This document shows, in pieces, positions 20,350 through 31,345 of a DNA stretch of 64,000 nt. Source of the stretch: Agapetus fuscipes (taxonomy: Eukaryota > Arthropoda > Insecta > Trichoptera > Glossosomatidae); the NCBI GenBank assembly GCA_951799405.1, contig OX637345.1:372001-436000 (forward strand), in the 5' to 3' direction. The notes beneath the pieces were generated by a model, which was not told the origin of the DNA, did not search any database, and worked only from the letters and a program-made list of their open reading frames with translations. The translations under genes and the position numbers were made by a program. Every line of letters starts with the position of its first letter. Within the stretch, counting starts at the first letter, position 1.

Positions 20350-20931
20350 TACACATTCAGCACGTATAATAGCCGATGAGAGTTGGAGTAATTATAGTAA
20401 AGAGATATTCAATTATGTACCTTCTGGAAGCTTTATATCCTGGAAGGTTCAGCAAAATTGGCTTCTAGTAACTACGATCGCTGTAGTGTAAAGGGCTGCA
20501 AGCGGCTGGCAAGAGTCAGTCTTGATACGACGCTCTGCTTTTGAACAAGAAAGACAGTATCAGTGAAAGTGAACCAACGGTGAAATAAATGTAAATTGTA
20601 AAAAATGAATATAAATTGTTAAATAAATCTAAGTGTAAAATAAATATCCTGTAAAGAAGACCAGTTTTTATTTATTTAAAGACTATTCGAACCCTTCTTC
20701 TTCTTCGTGTCAGCTTCACACCGTATTGGCCCAGTAACGAGCAATGTCTACAGCTCTTTGGTTTCCCGCAAAGAGATCATCCATGGAGCAGCTTGTCGGA
20801 CAGGAGGGACAACACCGCAGGTGCTCCATTGTTTGCTGAGCTCCACACTCACATAGTGTAGAGTCCTCCCGTCCCAGAAATCCCCAAGTCAGCATGTAAC
20901 ATGTCTATTCGAACCCTAAAAACACAACAAT
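20350..20931 (+). mobile_element. Probable solo LTR, split by LINE insertion
   Basis: The 3' part (GAAGACCAGTTTTTATTTAT, GAACCCTAAAAACACAACA) resembles the end of the solo LTR at 52430-52810. Polyadenylation-like AATAAA motifs precede it. The 5' boundary is unclear. A 209 bp LINE piece sits near its 3' end. Confidence 0.45.
20696..20904 (-). mobile_element. Severely truncated LINE with 13 bp TSD
   Basis: It is flanked by the direct repeat CTATTCGAACCCT (20683-20695 and 20905-20917). The reverse strand encodes an ORF2 end with CECGAQQTMEHLRCCP-like zinc-finger spacing and ends in a (GAA)n tail. A near-identical copy is at 27626-27792. Confidence 0.75.
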
Positions 20932-20984
20932 ATCATTGCAACTTTGTCCTTCGATTATAAATTATGTATAGATGGTTATTACTT

Positions 20985-21752
20985 ATTCAGCCACTTCTTA
21001 TCCACTGCTGGACATAGGCCTCCCCCATATCTCTCCAGGCGTCTCTGTCCTGGGCTCTCTGCATCCAGTCACCAGCAACTCTTTTGATATCATCTGACCA
21101 TCGTGTAAGAGGTCTCCCTCTTGTTCTTTTGTCTTCACGAGGTCTCCATTCTACCACTCTTTTCGTCCATCTTTGCTCGCTCAATCTGGCTACATGCCCT
21201 GCCCACGACCACTTCTGCTTTGCCACTCTTTTGACTATGTCAGTAACTCCCGATCTTCTACGTATTTCGGTATTTCGTATCCGATCTGACAGTCTTATGT
21301 GTAGCATAGCTCTTTCGTGCTTTCGTTGTGCTACACGGAGTTTCCTGATAGTCATTTTGGTGAGAGTTAGTGTCTCTGCTCCGTAAGTCATAACTGGCAG
21401 GACACACTGGTCGTACATTTTCCGTTTCAGGCATTGGGGGATGTTGCTGGTGAAGAACTTCTTAAGACTGCCATAGGCCGCCCATCCTAGAGAGATCCTC
21501 CTTTGCAGTTCAATCGTTTGGTTGTCTCTAGAAACTGCAATATTATGACCAAGGTATTTATAATCATGGACCTCTTCTATTGGTCGGCTGTCGATGACTA
21601 TCTTACCACCCAGGACGAGATTTGTCATGATTTTTGTTTTTTCGCCGTTGATAAGGAGCCCCACTTTTTTTGTCTCCGTAACGAGCTCTTCTAGCATTTC
21701 ACGGGCGTCTTCCAGATCTTCGGATATTAGAACAATATCATCCGCATGGTTA
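20985..21752 (-). pseudogene. RTE-like LINE ORF2 C-terminal half
   Basis: The reverse strand stays open for about 255 residues from HADDIVLISEDLEDAREML, where the usual catalytic Y/FADD reads HADD. The frame continues through VMTYGAETLTLTK, WSWAGHVARLSEQRW and RGRPLTRWSDDIKR to a stop at 20987. These blocks are typical of RTE-type endonuclease/reverse transcriptase ORF2 in insects. The endonuclease and most of the RT are absent, so this is a 5'-truncated, dead copy with an unusually intact frame. Confidence 0.85.
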
Positions 21753-22360
21753 TTAGTTATTTGTAAACAAAAAAATAGTTATCTCTAGCAACACGGCCGA
21801 GTGACGTTACTTTATTTTTAAATGTTTTGTACTCTTGCATAAAAAATAAAAAACCAAGTTGATATTGTGTTGACACGAGTGGTTATATTACGACAAACCA
21901 CAACATAAGCGCCATTGTTCTCGCCATGTTACACGTCATCCACCTCCATGAATTAATTCCTAACTCGGGATATTGTCTCCTCCCCAGCCCTTTGACAACT
22001 CCAGGTTGTCGTTTTGGGTTGTCAGGTTGTCAGGTTGTCACTGCGCATGTCATGAATAGAATAACACGGCGAGAGGGAGTTGCTGGGCGTTGTTATTTGT
22101 GAGGACCTTAAATACAATATTATGCTCCACAATGACGATAGTAATCCTTACGAAATTTCCAACCAGTGGCGTCGCTATCGAAAGTCTTTCCAGCTTACTG
22201 CTCCATTGTTCTTCCTTTCTGCAAATTGTGTATGCATGCAAACATTAACGTTTCTCGCATCGTTCTTTGTCTTCCTCACACCTGCTTACTTTAAATGCAT
22301 CCGTCCCATACCCACACGATATCGAAATAGCAAAATCAAATATTAAGTAAAAATAACGTT
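21753..22360. other. Unassigned sequence
   Basis: No supported gene. A small direct triplication of GTTGTCAGG is at about 22018-22040. Confidence 0.4.
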
Positions 22361-22600
22361 TCCTTGACTTATAAGTAGGTTGGTATGTGGCTGACCACCC
22401 ATACTGTAGAATATAGTTCACTATTCCAATGTCACCCCTGTTTCAGGGAAGGTCGGCAGAAATTGCAGGGTGTATTTTCATTTCAGAATTGGGTTTTATG
22501 CGGCATGTACAAGGGCGAACTTTTACATGTTTGCTTGTGAAAATGCATCTAATGTGAATCGCCAATGTAACATATCTTTGCAACTTAGATTAGATAGATT
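22361..22600 (+). mobile_element. Family A repeat, first of a tandem pair
   Basis: Forward copy from TCCTTGACTTATAAGTAGG to the TTAGATTAGATAGATT tail. The next copy begins immediately after the tail. Confidence 0.8.
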
Positions 22601-22842
22601 GGTATGTACCTGACCACCCATGCTGTAGAAAATGGTTCACTCTGTTAATGTCACACCTGTTTCAGGAAAGGTCGGCAAGAGTTGCAGAGTGTATGTCCAT
22701 TTGAGATTTGGGTTTTTATATAGTAGTTTCACATGCGGTATGCGTAAGCGCGAACTTGCACGTGTCTGCTTGTGAGAATGCACCTAATGTGAATCCCCAA
22801 TGTTACATATCTTAGAAACTTAGGTTAGATTAGATTAGATTT
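22601..22842 (+). mobile_element. Family A repeat, second of a tandem pair
   Basis: Forward copy starting at GGTATGTACCTGACC, lacking the first 15 or so bases, and ending in a TTAGATTAGATT tail. Confidence 0.8.
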
Positions 22843-22859
22843 GACCACTATGGTACTTA

Positions 22860-23073
22860 GGGCCTGTTGCACCAAACTCCAATCAATATTTGATTGACAC
22901 ATCAAATTTGATTGCTTTATTCTGGTGGGGTGGGTAATAATATGATGGAATTTGAACAGGAATGATAATGTACATCAGCTGATTTACGTACATGCAACCA
23001 AATTTTTTATTTTTTGGGAGAAATCACACTTAATTTTCATTTTTGTCTGATTGGAGTCTGGTGCCACAGGCCC
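22860..23073. mobile_element. 214 bp MITE with 26 bp TIRs
   Basis: The ends read GGGCCTGTTGCACCA and, reversed, GGGCCTGTGGCACCA, with the inverted repeat continuing to ACTCCAATCA. The interior is AT-rich and non-coding. No clear TSD is visible. Confidence 0.7.
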
Positions 23074-23311
23074 ACCTACCTCATGTGAATCAGCCATTCA
23101 CTATATTCATAGTATCTGTGAACAATAGCTCGGTAGTCCATTCATGACTGGGTTAGAGCAGGACGCGCGTGTGTGAGAGACAGAGTTGAACAGAGTGATT
23201 GACAAAGTGCGTCATTTTCCATGCATTGCCTACCAGTAACAACTAACTACACACCTACCTGCATGGCTACATACACATCATTATGGTGACACAGTGGACG
23301 TACTTGCGGTT

Positions 23312-23462
23312 AGCGGTCTCATTTCTTGTAAAGGCTGAGTAAACCTTGCCATTAATTTTATTGTGGAATTGAAAGAAACACCAAAACGGGAAATCATTTC
23401 CGACACCTCAGTGGGAAAGGAATTTGGCATGGAATGCATGGATTCTATCAACTGTGATTGGT
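23312..23462 (-). mobile_element. SINE family B fragment
   Basis: Reverse copy with AAGGCTGAGTAAACCTTG, ACACCAAAACGGGAAATCAT and GCATGGAATGCATGGATTCT. Confidence 0.65.
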
Positions 23463-23479
23463 GCGAACTGTGATGTGTG

Positions 23480-23745
23480 ACCGGTCCGTAGTCCAGTGGC
23501 ATCACTTAGGACTCGTAAATGGAAGGCTGTGGGTTCGGATCCCGGCGGAGCATAAAAAATATACCATTTTTATTTTCAAATCTTGGTTGAAAAATTTATA
23601 AACCTTTACCAAAGACCGGTCATCCAAAGGTACATCCAGCCTTATAGCAACTGGGGCATGCTTGAGTATTGTAGCGACGATCAAGCTCATAAACACCTCT
23701 GCGGTACTACAACAAGTGTCATAGACCCCTAGAGGCTCTGACATC
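23480..23745 (+). mobile_element. SINE family C with complete tRNA-like head
   Basis: The head CCGGTCCGTAGTCCAGTGGC, with the B box GGGTTCGGATCCCGGCGG, is very tRNA-like. The family C body follows (GACCGGTCATCCAAAGG, AGCCTTATAGCAACTGG). Confidence 0.75.
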
Positions 23746-23821
23746 TAGAGAGTCTCCCGAATAGGATTTAAAAAAAAAAAACGATAATCGCAGTGGATAA
23801 ATTTTAAGCTGGATTATTCTG

Positions 23822-23866
23822 TGAAAGCTGTTTTTGTGTGAATCACACCTCAAGAGCCTTCTGTAC
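23822..23866 (-). mobile_element. SINE family C terminal fragment
   Basis: GTGAATCACACCTCAAGAGC block in reverse orientation to the neighbouring copy. Confidence 0.55.
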
Positions 23867-24435
23867 TCCTAGTATAAAACATTGCGTAAAATTTTCATCC
23901 ATCTATATCTAGTATTCATTCAAAATAAATAATGACGAATTATCAATTGATGATGTTCAAGCGTGTTCCAGTTAAGTTCATTACAAGAAAAAACAGTAGG
24001 TAACTTTTGACTTGTGAAATAATGAAGTAATTGTGTCACGTTTTGTCACGCAGTTTCCTTATGAGTCCCGTGTCACACCTGCAGATGACGTACTTGTACC
24101 CCGAGTATAAAACCTTGCGTGAATCTTAGCATGTACGGAAAGTTAAAATACAAAGGCACTCCAGAGTGTGACTTAGTTTTAGAGAGTTTTCGCGATTGAA
24201 GTGAAAATTACGCAATGTTTTGTATTCAGGGTACTGTCATCTAAGTGACGTCATATTGTTGACGTCACCGGAAATGCCCGGCGCCTGGGACCGGAAGTTA
24301 GAGGTCGGTGTGGTACAAGAACCTTGATTCGCGACACACTAACCTGATGATTCAACATCCACTGTTTTCTCTAGTGGACGAACAGATAATCAAGAATCAC
24401 TGCTGAGTCGAGTCTCGACCATTGGGAAGGCCTTC
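23867..24435. other. Unassigned sequence with two TGACGTCA-like sites
   Basis: TGACGTCA is at about 24247-24254 and GACGTCACC shortly after. These match CRE-type sites, but no gene is nearby. No other feature. Confidence 0.35.
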
Positions 24436-24690
24436 TAATCTAAATCTAAATCTAAGTTGCAAAGATGTGTCATTTGAGATTAATATGAAATGCATTCCCA
24501 CAAGCAGACACGTTTAAGTTCGCGCTAACACATGCCGCATGTAGACCTACAATATAAAAACCAAATCTCTAATGAACATAAGCCCCGAAACTCTTGCCGA
24601 CCTTCCCTGAAACAGGGGCTACATTTGCAAAGTGAACAATTTTTTACAGTATTGGTGGTCACCCTCATACCAACCTATAAGTCAAGGAAT
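24436..24690 (-). mobile_element. Family A repeat, full length
   Basis: Reverse copy with a TAAATC-type tail at the left and ATAAGTCAAGGAA at the right. Confidence 0.85.
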
Positions 24691-24766
24691 GAAATTTGAG
24701 AAAACCCAGCTCATAATTATAATTTAATTGACAGCAAAACATACAGGTACCTATGTAGTTTTGAAA

Positions 24767-25367
24767 AGTTGGTACAAGGCTTACCACCCATAGGTACTTC
24801 TAAAATTGGTTCACTTTGCTAATGATGAGGATTCTGTTGACTCGTTTAATTGGCGCCATTTTGTGTCGTTACCACTCCAAGGGCATCCAAAAGAGTCGCG
24901 GAACAGATCCGCCTTGAGACGTCTCCTAAAGTCATGATTTTAGGAAAGACGGCAAGAGTTGCAAGGCTTTGTTATTTTGTTAGTGCACTTACAGCATGTG
25001 TAAACGTGAACATACTTTTATCCGCTTTCTACACGTATCAGCTTATGGACATGCACTTTACATAACTTATAAATCCTATCGGTGCTATTATTAGAATTTT
25101 AGTCGTCCGTTGAGCCCACGCTTTGACAAACTAATGATGTCTGAGCTGGAAGTCTCATCATCGCGGTCATTCTTACCTACCGAATATCGGTAATATTTGT
25201 AAGAAGACTAATCAGCTGTTCACTTGCGGCCATCTTGGATTGACAGGTCTTCATACAAATGCTTCATTAGTTTGTCAAAGCGTGGGCTCAACGGACGACT
25301 AAAATGGCTAAGAATAGCACCGTATGTGTTCATACTTGTTATGCCATCGCAACTTAGATTATAGATT
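24767..25367 (+). mobile_element. Old family A copy split by a MITE
   Basis: Diverged forward copy (GTTGGTACAAGGCTTACCACCC, then GACGGCAAGAGTTGCAAGGC). It is interrupted at 25080 and resumes at 25323 (CGCAACTTAGATTATAGATT). Confidence 0.65.
25080..25322. mobile_element. 243 bp MITE with about 57 bp TIRs
   Basis: The ends begin CGGTGCTATT, and the inverted repeats share TTTTAGTCGTCCGTTGAGCC and further sequence to TAATGA. TAT flanks both ends, a possible 3 bp TSD. It lies inside a family A copy. Confidence 0.8.
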
Positions 25368-25837
25368 AATTGCTTCCGAAGTAGCATTGAAAAAATAAGA
25401 CTTTTTAAAGTAAAAATCCTTTTTGATGTGGAAATTTAAAAATTAAGAGGTTTAAAAGTGAGAACGGATTAAAAAGAACCCTTTGAACGAAATGAACCCA
25501 TCACTCTGCGGGTCCCAAATTCCCTTACATCTTTTTTACGGCGTTTTTTCTTCGATCGATTCCAGATCAAACCTTCCCGATCTAAAGAACTGAACGTCCC
25601 ATCTCCTGGTGAATGGGCTGGTCCTCGCGCTAATCCGCCGCGAAGGAGCTCACAAAGGCGGACCACCGCGCCGCTGCAGACCTCTCCTGGGAATCCGGGG
25701 ATTATGAGAGTGCGCTACCTTACACGTCACTCCGCCATTGATGTCTCAACAACAAATAACTAAAGAATTTGTAACGTCTTACTCCAGGGGCTAGCGCTAC
25801 GGACACGAAAGGTCGTGAGATCGATTTCCTGTATAGC
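25368..25837. other. Unassigned, relatively GC-rich stretch
   Basis: The interval 25490-25740 is richer in G and C than its surroundings and has a 65-residue reverse open frame without recognisable domain. I cannot assign it. Confidence 0.35.
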
Positions 25838-26070
25838 GCAATTGCGCAACTAAGCTACACATATAGTGTAACTTCTTGCTTGCGTTTGCCCGAAGGGATC
25901 GCATGTGGCGCTTCGGTACCTATTTATTTTTACAGGTAAGGGGCCGGCCTCACACCAACGACTTACAGTTGAAGTGGGGTTCTCATTTCTTGTGAACGCT
26001 GAGTAAACCTTGAATCGAACCCTTGCTCTCGGCATGGAATGCAAGCATTCTACCAATTGAGCTATCGACC
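25838..26070 (-). mobile_element. SINE family B, near full length
   Basis: Reverse copy from GCAACTAAGCTACACATA to AATTGAGCTATCGACC, with an internal deletion in the body. The B box reads AATCGAACCC on the plus strand. Confidence 0.75.
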
Positions 26071-26075
26071 TTTTT

Positions 26076-26216
26076 ACGAGCTTGATCGTCGTCGCTAGAA
26101 AGTGCCAATTCTCAAGCAAGATCCAGTTGCTGTAAGGCTGGATGGACCTTTGGTGAGCGGTCATTGGTAAAGGTTTTATGAACTTTTCAACCCACTGAAC
26201 TACGGACTGGTCTAGA
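26076..26216 (-). mobile_element. SINE family C
   Basis: Reverse copy abutting family B: GAGCTTGATCGTCGTC, CAAGATCCAGTTGCTG, ending at CTGAACTACGGACTGGTC. Confidence 0.7.
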
Positions 26217-27095
26217 ATAACAAAATTGTGATTTAATATTCAGAATAATCATGCTCTTCATCATCATGAGCTCGACAACCCTGGGTGGACCTTGTTTGAA
26301 TCCAGAAGCAATTTTGTTAAATTCCTCACACTTTGGATATCAATCCAAGTCGGAGTTTGCAAGCGCTTGCGAAAGAACTCCATTGATAAAAAATCACAAT
26401 GCACCTTATTTTTGGACACGAATCGCTATCTCTTCGCCTTAAGGTCGTAAGAAATTTAGCAGAATATCGCTTGAGAATTTCCCTCCACTCTCGCCTGCCC
26501 ATCACCTTTGTAGAATATGATGTCTTAAGATAATTTCATTGAAAGGTCATCTTTTAATCAAATGATAAGCCAAACGAGTAGTGAGACGACGACATTACAA
26601 AGGAAAAATTAAAAAAGGTAAATAAGAGATCATTTGCATCGCCCTGGAGGTCCCATCTTCAGAAAAAAGTGCAAAATCTACCTACAGTGTATTTTATTCT
26701 GTCGAAATAAAACCACGACAAAGGCAGCGAATGTTGGGATTTTCTCTGCGAGTCAGCGCTGCCTTTTTGTGGTCTTTTTTAGGGAAGTATTGGCCCACCC
26801 TGAGAGCAACGAATAATTGAGACAGCATTCTTTCCAACGCCTACTCTCTCTTTTACATGTTACCAGGGTCGAGCACTCCGCAGAGACAAACAAGAAGAGT
26901 TTTAATCGTGTGAACTATTCCCGATTTTTTTTAGATTGAAATTTAAAAAATCCTGGTAGAAAATTCCCAGATATTGGTTTGGCAGAAGCACAAGATCTCT
27001 CTTTAGGGCAGCAGTATCGAAAATATCAACTGCTACTTTTGTTCTTCTTGTGTCTCTTCAATACGATTATCAAAGCAATTCATATCTTCATTACT
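26217..27095. other. Unassigned sequence
   Basis: No supported gene or repeat. The short open frames have no recognisable domains. Confidence 0.4.
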
Positions 27096-27330
27096 GTAAC
27101 TGTTACTCTGTCACCATTCCGCTAGGGAGGGGGGGTGGGAGAGGCAGAGCCTCTGCAGACTTGCCTCCATTACTACCTATCCTTGCATACCTCTTTCAAT
27201 TCATTCATATCCATCACCTTTTTATACATTTCCTTGTCTTACATTCACTTTGTATATTCCATTGTTTCACAATTTCACCAATTTGATCCAGCCATACTTT
27301 TCTCGGTCTTCCCTTTTTATATAATTCAAC
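27096..27330 (-). pseudogene. LINE ORF2 C-terminal remnant (family F)
   Basis: Reverse-strand relative of 17146-17398 and 45290-45640 (TTTCACAATTTCACCAATTTG on the plus strand). Coding sequence is broken. Confidence 0.55.
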
Positions 27331-27596
27331 ATAAATTAAGACACAATCAATGAGAATCACATATGAAACCTTTTACAAGCAACAACGTCTTTTTGTGCTC
27401 CGATGGAAATTGACTAAAAGTTTCAAACCACTACCTTTCGACATCGAGTCGGAGGCGTTAACCACTAGCCCACGAGCGGTCATAATGTTAAGGCAGGTGT
27501 CTGTCACAGAGCAATCTGGACGCGGCAGTCATGGTGTTTAATCAAAGCTGGAAATCCAGACGTTCCACAAATTTCACGAACAAGTCTTATTGTGAT

Positions 27597-27855
27597 AAAA
27601 TAAATAGGTTCCACTTGCCACAAGCACTATGTGAGTGTGGAGCTCAGCAAACAATGGAGCACCTGCGGTGTTGTCCCTCCTGTCCGACAAGCTGCTCCAT
27701 GGATGATCTCTTTGCGGGAAACCAAAGAGCTGTAGACATTGCTCGTGACTGGGCCAATACGGTGTGAAGCTGACACGAAGAAGAAGAAGAAGACTTGCCA
27801 CAAGCGACAGCTTTGGGGACAATGCGTTAAAAAGTTGCAATGTATTGTTTGCGAA
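27597..27855 (+). mobile_element. SINE family B fragment split by a LINE
   Basis: AAATAGGTTCCACTTGCCAC is interrupted after 27625 and resumes at 27793, then continues through GGGGACAATGCGTTAAAAAG. Confidence 0.65.
27626..27792 (+). mobile_element. 167 bp truncated LINE with 13 bp TSD
   Basis: It is flanked by the direct repeat ACTTGCCACAAGC (27613-27625 and 27793-27805). It encodes the C-terminus CECGAQQTMEHLRCCPSCPT and ends DWANTV-stop, followed by a (GAA)n tail. It is the same subfamily as 20696-20904. Confidence 0.8.
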
Positions 27856-27939
27856 TGTGTAATTGTGTGTCTGTGTGAGCTGCATCTGTGAGTCTGCGAA
27901 GTCTGTAGATGTAGGTACCTAAATAATTTTATTTGTTCG

Positions 27940-28195
27940 AGGTTGTGTGTGTGTTACTCAAATATATAGGTACTAAGTAGAATGTTCTGGTGAAATCCAG
28001 CATGTGCCAGTTCTCAATGTTTCGAGAATAAGCTTTATTCGCACCTATTAATGGAGGCCGCGATGCTCTGTAGCCAGACTAGTATTTAAGCCGGTGAACT
28101 ATACAGTTCAAAAGCAACTCTGTGTACGAAAACAGTATCTTAAAATAAATATTGCAAAATAAATAACCGCAATTTTTAATAAATTGTAGCCGGTA
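27940..28195 (+). mobile_element. Possible LTR fragment
   Basis: A TATTTAAG promoter-like motif is followed by AATAAATA and AAATAAATAA polyadenylation-like motifs, in the style of the LTRs at 20350 and 52430. No boundaries or TSD are seen. Confidence 0.3.
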
Positions 28196-28210
28196 AAATT
28201 ATAAAAATTT

Positions 28211-28458
28211 ACTGATATGTTGGTACGAGGCTGACCACCCGTGCTGTAAAAATCGGTTCACTTTTGCCAATGCCACCCCGGTTCAGGGAACGGCGGCAGG
28301 AGTTGCAAGGTTTATGTCCATGTGAGGTTTTCTTTATTTGTATGCACACTAAAGAATGTGTAGGCGCGAACCTACATGTGCCTGTCTGTAGGCATGCATT
28401 TCATATGAGCCTTAAATGCTTACATATCCTTGCAGCTTAGATTATAGATTATGGATAG
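28211..28458 (+). mobile_element. Family A repeat, divergent subfamily
   Basis: Forward copy with ATGTGAGGTTTTCTTTATTTG and ATATGAGCCTTAAATG, variants shared with the partial copy at 63545. Confidence 0.75.
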
Positions 28459-28460
28459 AT

Positions 28461-28913
28461 TGTATGAAAAAGGTAATGACTCTGGATGAAATGAAAGAAG
28501 TATGTAAGGCCAGAAAAAAATGGCGGTTAAGGCCGCTTAAGGCCTCTGTAATGTAGGCGGCTATGCCAAGAATCAATTTTCATTTTTATAGATGTTTTGT
28601 AGATTTTTTAGTGTTTGTTTGTTTGTATAACTGGATGTAATTAATTGCTTGTATCCCTTGACTTATATGTTGGTATGAGGCTGACCACCATACTGTAAAA
28701 AATGGTTAACTTTTCCAATGTCACCCCTGTTTCAGGGAAGGACGGCAAGAGTTGCAGGGCTTATGTTCATTTGAGATTGTGTTTTATATTGTAGGTCCAC
28801 ATGTGGCATGTGTGAGCGCGAAATTATGCGTGTCTGCTTGTGGGAGTGCATTTAATATAAATCTCAAATCTTTAATATGAATCTCAAACTTAGATTTACA
28901 TTTATTTAGATTT
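28461..28913 (+). mobile_element. LINE 3' end: ORF2 tail plus family A
   Basis: It repeats ATGACTCTGGATGAAATGAA, as at 17468, followed by a UTR and a family A module (28655-28913) ending in a TTAGATTTACATTTATTTAG tail. Confidence 0.75.
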
Positions 28914-29670
28914 TTAGAATGTAGTTGGGTTATGTGTATGAACGGTGTACAACTTTGAGCATCGATGGTTGGATATAGTAATTTTCTGGTTTACCGATCG
29001 TCGCCACATTAAGCCGCAGTGATCCCGGCATTACAACAACCAGGTAGAAATGCAGCTGCCGACACCAATCAGGTGGAACTCTTGGCCGTCAGGGCAGGAG
29101 ACAGGTGGACACAGAGATCAATCAGTAATAAATATAATTACTACTAAACTCTTAGTTTAAACTCAACCATTGCAAAATTGTAAAGAAATTAAAACATTCA
29201 CTTCGAGTGCTGTCTAAATTTACATACATTTTTACGTAAACGCTAAGACTTAGTTTAAACGTAAAGGTGTATACTTGATATGGATGAAGACGTTTCAATC
29301 AGTGCCATAAGTATTGACCCAACGTTTCCGTTTTATCAAAATTGTATGAAAACTCAAACAACCAATAAGAGCGTTGTTTAAGTTTCAATGCATTTTTTGC
29401 TAAACGCTTCGGGTGAGTTTGAACGCAAAGCCATATACTTGGTTTGGATGAAGACATCTCAATCAGTATATATTTGTAATCAGCCAATACTTCTGCGAAG
29501 ATTATAAATGCAAGAATAAACATTCAACGAATATTTGCGACGAATGTTAAATGTGTAATGTATAATCTGAGTTGAAAAAATGTTTTAACGTTTGTAATTC
29601 ACATGTGACGCATGCGCGCAAACAAACACGTCAACATTTTCCCTGACACAAACTGCATGTGTACTATATA
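28914..29670 (+). other. Unassigned; contains a diverged direct duplication
   Basis: Positions 29230-29305 and 29390-29467 are imperfect direct repeats sharing GGATGAAGAC and TCTCAATCAGTA-like ends. No coding function is seen. Confidence 0.4.
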
Positions 29671-29993
29671 ATCTATAATAATCTATAATCTAAGTTGCAA
29701 GGATATATTCATTCAAAGCTCTCAGATGTATGCCCACAAACAAACACGTGTAGTTCGCGCTTACAAATGCTGATTGTGTACTTACAAATAAAATCCAAAC
29801 CTCAAATGAAAATAAGCCCTGCAACTCTTGCCGACATTCCTTGAAACAGGGGTGACATTGGCAAAGTGAACCATTTTTTACAGTATGGGTGGTCAACCTC
29901 ATACCAACCTATAAGTCAAGGAATACGAGTAATAAATAACATTTAAGTATAAGAAAACAACAAAACCTTAAAAATAAATCTATACAAAAAAAT
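29671..29993 (-). mobile_element. LINE 3' end: family A plus short UTR
   Basis: Reverse family A (29671-29923, TTATAGA-type tail) joined to UTR sequence shared with 35383-35450 (AACAAAACCTTAAAAA, ATCTATACAAAAAAA). Confidence 0.75.
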
Positions 29994-30335
29994 ACTGACA
30001 AAATAATAACCACAATCTCAAATCAACTCCTGCAACTCTTTCCAACCTTCCTTCAAAAGTTTACTCGATGTTTAAAAAGCGAGCATTTGAAGTTGCTGGT
30101 TCTCTGTCCTGGAATCACGTGACTCATCATGGAGAGACATGGAGCATGGACAATTACGAAATGCACTGAAGACTAGCAAATTTCTGAGAGCATTTGCACC
30201 AGCGCCCTTGGAGTAACTACATCACGAAACGGCGCTATAAATAAGTCATCAACTCATAATCATCATCAGGGGTGAAATTGGCATTTTTTTTACGGGTGGT
30301 CAGCCTGTTACAAATCTATAATTTAAGGAACAAAT
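29994..30335 (-). mobile_element. Family A copy split by a CR1-like LINE end
   Basis: Diverged reverse copy. AATCTCAAATCAACTCCTGC is seen at the left and GGGGTGAAATTGGCA at the right, with foreign LINE sequence at 30050-30272 between. Confidence 0.55.
30050..30272 (+). pseudogene. CR1/L2-like LINE C-terminal fragment
   Basis: Related to 56462-56780: FEVAGSLSWNHVT-like coding, then AGCGCCCTTGGAGTAACTAC and a CATCAT tail. Frames are disrupted. Confidence 0.65.
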
Positions 30336-30372
30336 ATTTGTGATGAATGATAAAGATGACCGAAAATGAAAA

Positions 30373-30669
30373 GATACACACACATAGTGTAACTCCATAC
30401 CGCATTGTCCCTGAATGACTCACATGTGGCGTGTGGAAAATATTTATTTTCACTCGTAAAAAGGCAGCATTACGCCAATCACTTCACTTGAACTGGAGAT
30501 TTCCCAGCTGCTGAGGATGCAGGTTCTACATACTTGTGATGGCTGAGCAAATCCTGACGGTTTGAAATAACCATCGAAATGGGTAATTATTTCTGACAAT
30601 TTTGATGGGGATGGAACTGTAGCACCTTGGTATGGAATGCAAGCATTCTACCCATTGAGCTATCGACCG
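30373..30669 (-). mobile_element. SINE family B, full length, diverged
   Basis: Reverse copy from ACATAGTGTAACTCC to CCCATTGAGCTATCGACCGG, covering the whole family. Confidence 0.75.
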
Positions 30670-31034
30670 GACTTAATAATGAAAAATAATTATATTTCTC
30701 TAAAAAGTGCCGTTTATAAAATGAAAATAACTGATACGCAGATGCCTTTTCAGTAGGAGTACAAATTAATCTCTCTTAATATGTAACTTTAAAAGCTCGT
30801 CAACAATCGCCAAACATTCGGCGAACTATTCGCCGATGTCTGTATCCACACAGCTATAAATATCGCATTTTACGACCGAGGATTTAAGATTATAAGTACA
30901 TTTTTATTTATTTCTTATAGCACTCGATTTTAAATGATCAATATATGATCCTTACGCCACACACCCAACTTTATAGCCGTGTATGAGCACCGCAACGTGA
31001 ATATTTATATCACTTGATTGCCAAAAAAAAACAA
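30670..31034. other. Unassigned sequence
   Basis: No feature recognised. Confidence 0.4.
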
Positions 31035-31130
31035 TCAATGAATTGCAAAGAGTTGCAGAGCTTATGTTCGTATAATATTACGTTTTTATGTTTTAAGTCC
31101 ACATGCGGTAAGCGCAAATGCGCGTTTTTA
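31035..31130 (+). mobile_element. Family A partial copy
   Basis: Forward fragment (AAAGAGTTGCAGAGCTTATG, CCACATGCGG). It faces the reverse copy that starts at 31131, tail to tail. Confidence 0.6.
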
Positions 31131-31345
31131 AATTTATAATCTAAGTTGCAATTGCAAAGATATATTACATTTATGATTAATATTAAATTAAGGCACAGAA
31201 ATCGTATATAAGCTCGCGTTTACACACGCCGCATGTGAACTTACACAAAACGTACAAACCCAAATCTCAAATGAACATAAATATTGCAACTCTTGCCGAC
31301 CTTTCCGGAAACACGGGTCACATTGGCAAAGTGAACCATTTCTTT
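31131..31345 (-). mobile_element. Family A repeat, truncated
   Basis: Reverse copy from ATAATCTAAGTTGCAATTGC to TTGGCAAAGTGAACCATTTC. The final 40 or so bases are missing, and family F LINE sequence follows. Confidence 0.75.

Noticed and set aside
23480..23560. Genuine tRNA gene
   Set aside because: The A- and B-box-like head is continuous with the family C SINE body and recurs in diverged copies; no anticodon arm could be supported.
24240..24290. CRE-like TGACGTCA sites as a promoter
   Set aside because: No gene lies downstream, and such 8-mers are expected by chance.
26640..26670. CTGAAGATGGG on the reverse strand as another hammerhead
   Set aside because: No GAAA or pairing partner follows at the required distance.
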